This document shows, one piece after another, positions 5,486 through 5,985 of a stretch of 5,985 bases of DNA. A program made the translations under genes and the position numbers. Source of the stretch: Patescibacteria group bacterium (GTDB lineage Bacteria; Patescibacteriota; Minisyncoccia; Phycocordibacterales; PALSA-1337); NCBI GenBank assembly GCA_023487965.1, contig JAMDBV010000014.1, positions 1-5,985 of the forward strand. The letters are read 5' to 3'. Every line of letters begins with the position of its first letter. The first letter of the stretch is position 1. The notes under the pieces are model-generated. The model did no database searches. It was not told the DNA's origin and saw only the letters and a program-made list of their open reading frames with translations.

Positions 5486-5985
5486 CTATTTCTTGGCCGT
5501 AGCGAGTACCTGATCGACCAATCCGTATTTCTTGGCCTCGTCGGCACTCATGAAGAAATCGCGGTCCACATCCTTCTCGATTTTGGAAAGACTCTGACCG
5601 GTCGTTTTGGCTAAGATTTTGTTTAGGTTCTCCCTCATCTTTATGATATGCTTTGCACTAATCTCTATATCAGTTGCCTGCCCTTCCGTTCCACCACTTG
5701 GCTGATGGATCATGACTTCAGCATTTGGCAATGCATAGCGTTTACCTTTTGTTCCAGAAGAAAGTATGACTGCCGCCATCGAAGCCGCAAGGCCGATACA
5801 ATGAGTCGAGATATCATTCTTTATCAAATTCATCGTGTCTATAATCGCCAGGCCTGCGGAAACATGGCCGCCGGGAGAATTGATATACATATTTATCTCT
5901 TTCTTTGGGTCTTCTGATTGCAAGAATAGTAATTGCGCGATTACGATATTAGCCACATTATCGTCGATGGGTCCGGCCAAAAAGA
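5486..5985 (-). CDS. clpP: ATP-dependent Clp protease proteolytic subunit, 5' end outside window
   Basis: ClpP is the serine peptidase that forms the double-heptamer chamber of the ClpXP/ClpAP-type proteases and degrades proteins unfolded by a Clp ATPase. About 165 C-terminal residues are visible. Numbering from the codon at 5980-5978, the catalytic triad is complete: Ser67 in GLAASMAAV (codon 5782-5780), His92 in VMIHQPSGG (5707-5705) and Asp141 in [11 protein letters not shown] (5560-5558). Other family motifs are INSPGG (33-38, oxyanion region), EGQATDIEI (99-107) and KYGLVDQVL at the end. The frame stays open to the window edge: Phe (5983-5981) and Leu precede AGPIDD, matching the usual IFL-x-GPIDD. 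The true start therefore lies beyond 5985, with about 30-35 residues missing. The TTG at 5980 is an internal leucine, not a start. It is the upstream gene of a clpP-rsmE operon; no clpX is seen within the window. Confidence 0.96.
   Translation of the reverse strand, partial: FLAGPIDDNVANIVIAQLLFLQSEDPKKEINMYINSPGGHVSAGLAIIDTMNLIKNDISTHCIGLAASMAAVILSSGTKGKRYALPNAEVMIHQPSGGTEGQATDIEISAKHIIKMRENLNKILAKTTGQSLSKIEKDVDRDFFMSADEAKKYGLVDQVLATAKK

Noticed and set aside
5978..5980. TTG as the start codon of clpP
   Set aside because: The frame stays open upstream to the window edge, and Phe-Leu before AGPIDD matches the conserved interior of ClpP, so this TTG is an internal leucine and the gene is cut by the window.

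Overview
The window looks like a chromosomal segment of a small-genome bacterium, most likely a member of the Patescibacteria/Candidate Phyla Radiation (probably a Parcubacteria-type lineage). The pointers are a trigger factor without its peptidyl-prolyl isomerase domain, two lineage-typical proteins of unknown function (an exported helical protein and a single-pass membrane protein), A-rich leaders without Shine-Dalgarno motifs before every visible start, and a stand-alone membrane pyrophosphatase. This assignment is an inference from protein character, not from a marker gene such as 16S rRNA. The genetic code appears to be standard bacterial: rsmE ends at TGA where the family normally ends, and no gene here needs TGA read through as glycine.

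Layout. Bases 1-87 are an AT-rich leader with a weak promoter candidate. Bases 88-2073 (+) encode a complete membrane-bound proton-pumping pyrophosphatase (hppA) with the signature of the K+-independent class, followed by two hairpins, the second a good intrinsic terminator. After a promoter-bearing gap, 2264-3115 (+) encodes a secreted, charged, helical protein of unknown function. Eighteen bases on, 3134-3502 (+) encodes a small single-pass membrane protein of unknown function. The pair ends at a long terminator hairpin (3516-3555). Bases 3629-4711 (+) encode the short trigger factor (tig). Converging on it from the right edge is a minus-strand pair: clpP (5486-5985, N-terminus outside the window) and, 6 bases after its stop, rsmE (4742-5479).

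How the genes relate. hppA couples pyrophosphate hydrolysis to proton export and is its own transcription unit. The middle pair looks like a small envelope operon. The right half deals with protein biogenesis and quality control: trigger factor catches nascent chains at the ribosome exit, ClpP is the proteolytic chamber of a Clp protease, and RsmE methylates 16S rRNA. In many bacteria tig and clpP lie in one co-directional tig-clpP-clpX cluster; here they are tail to tail with rsmE between them.

No RNA genes, insertion sequences, CRISPR arrays or attachment sites were seen. The least understood parts are the two-gene envelope operon and the rebuilt linker of the trigger factor; neither amounts to clear evidence of a new defence or mobile system.
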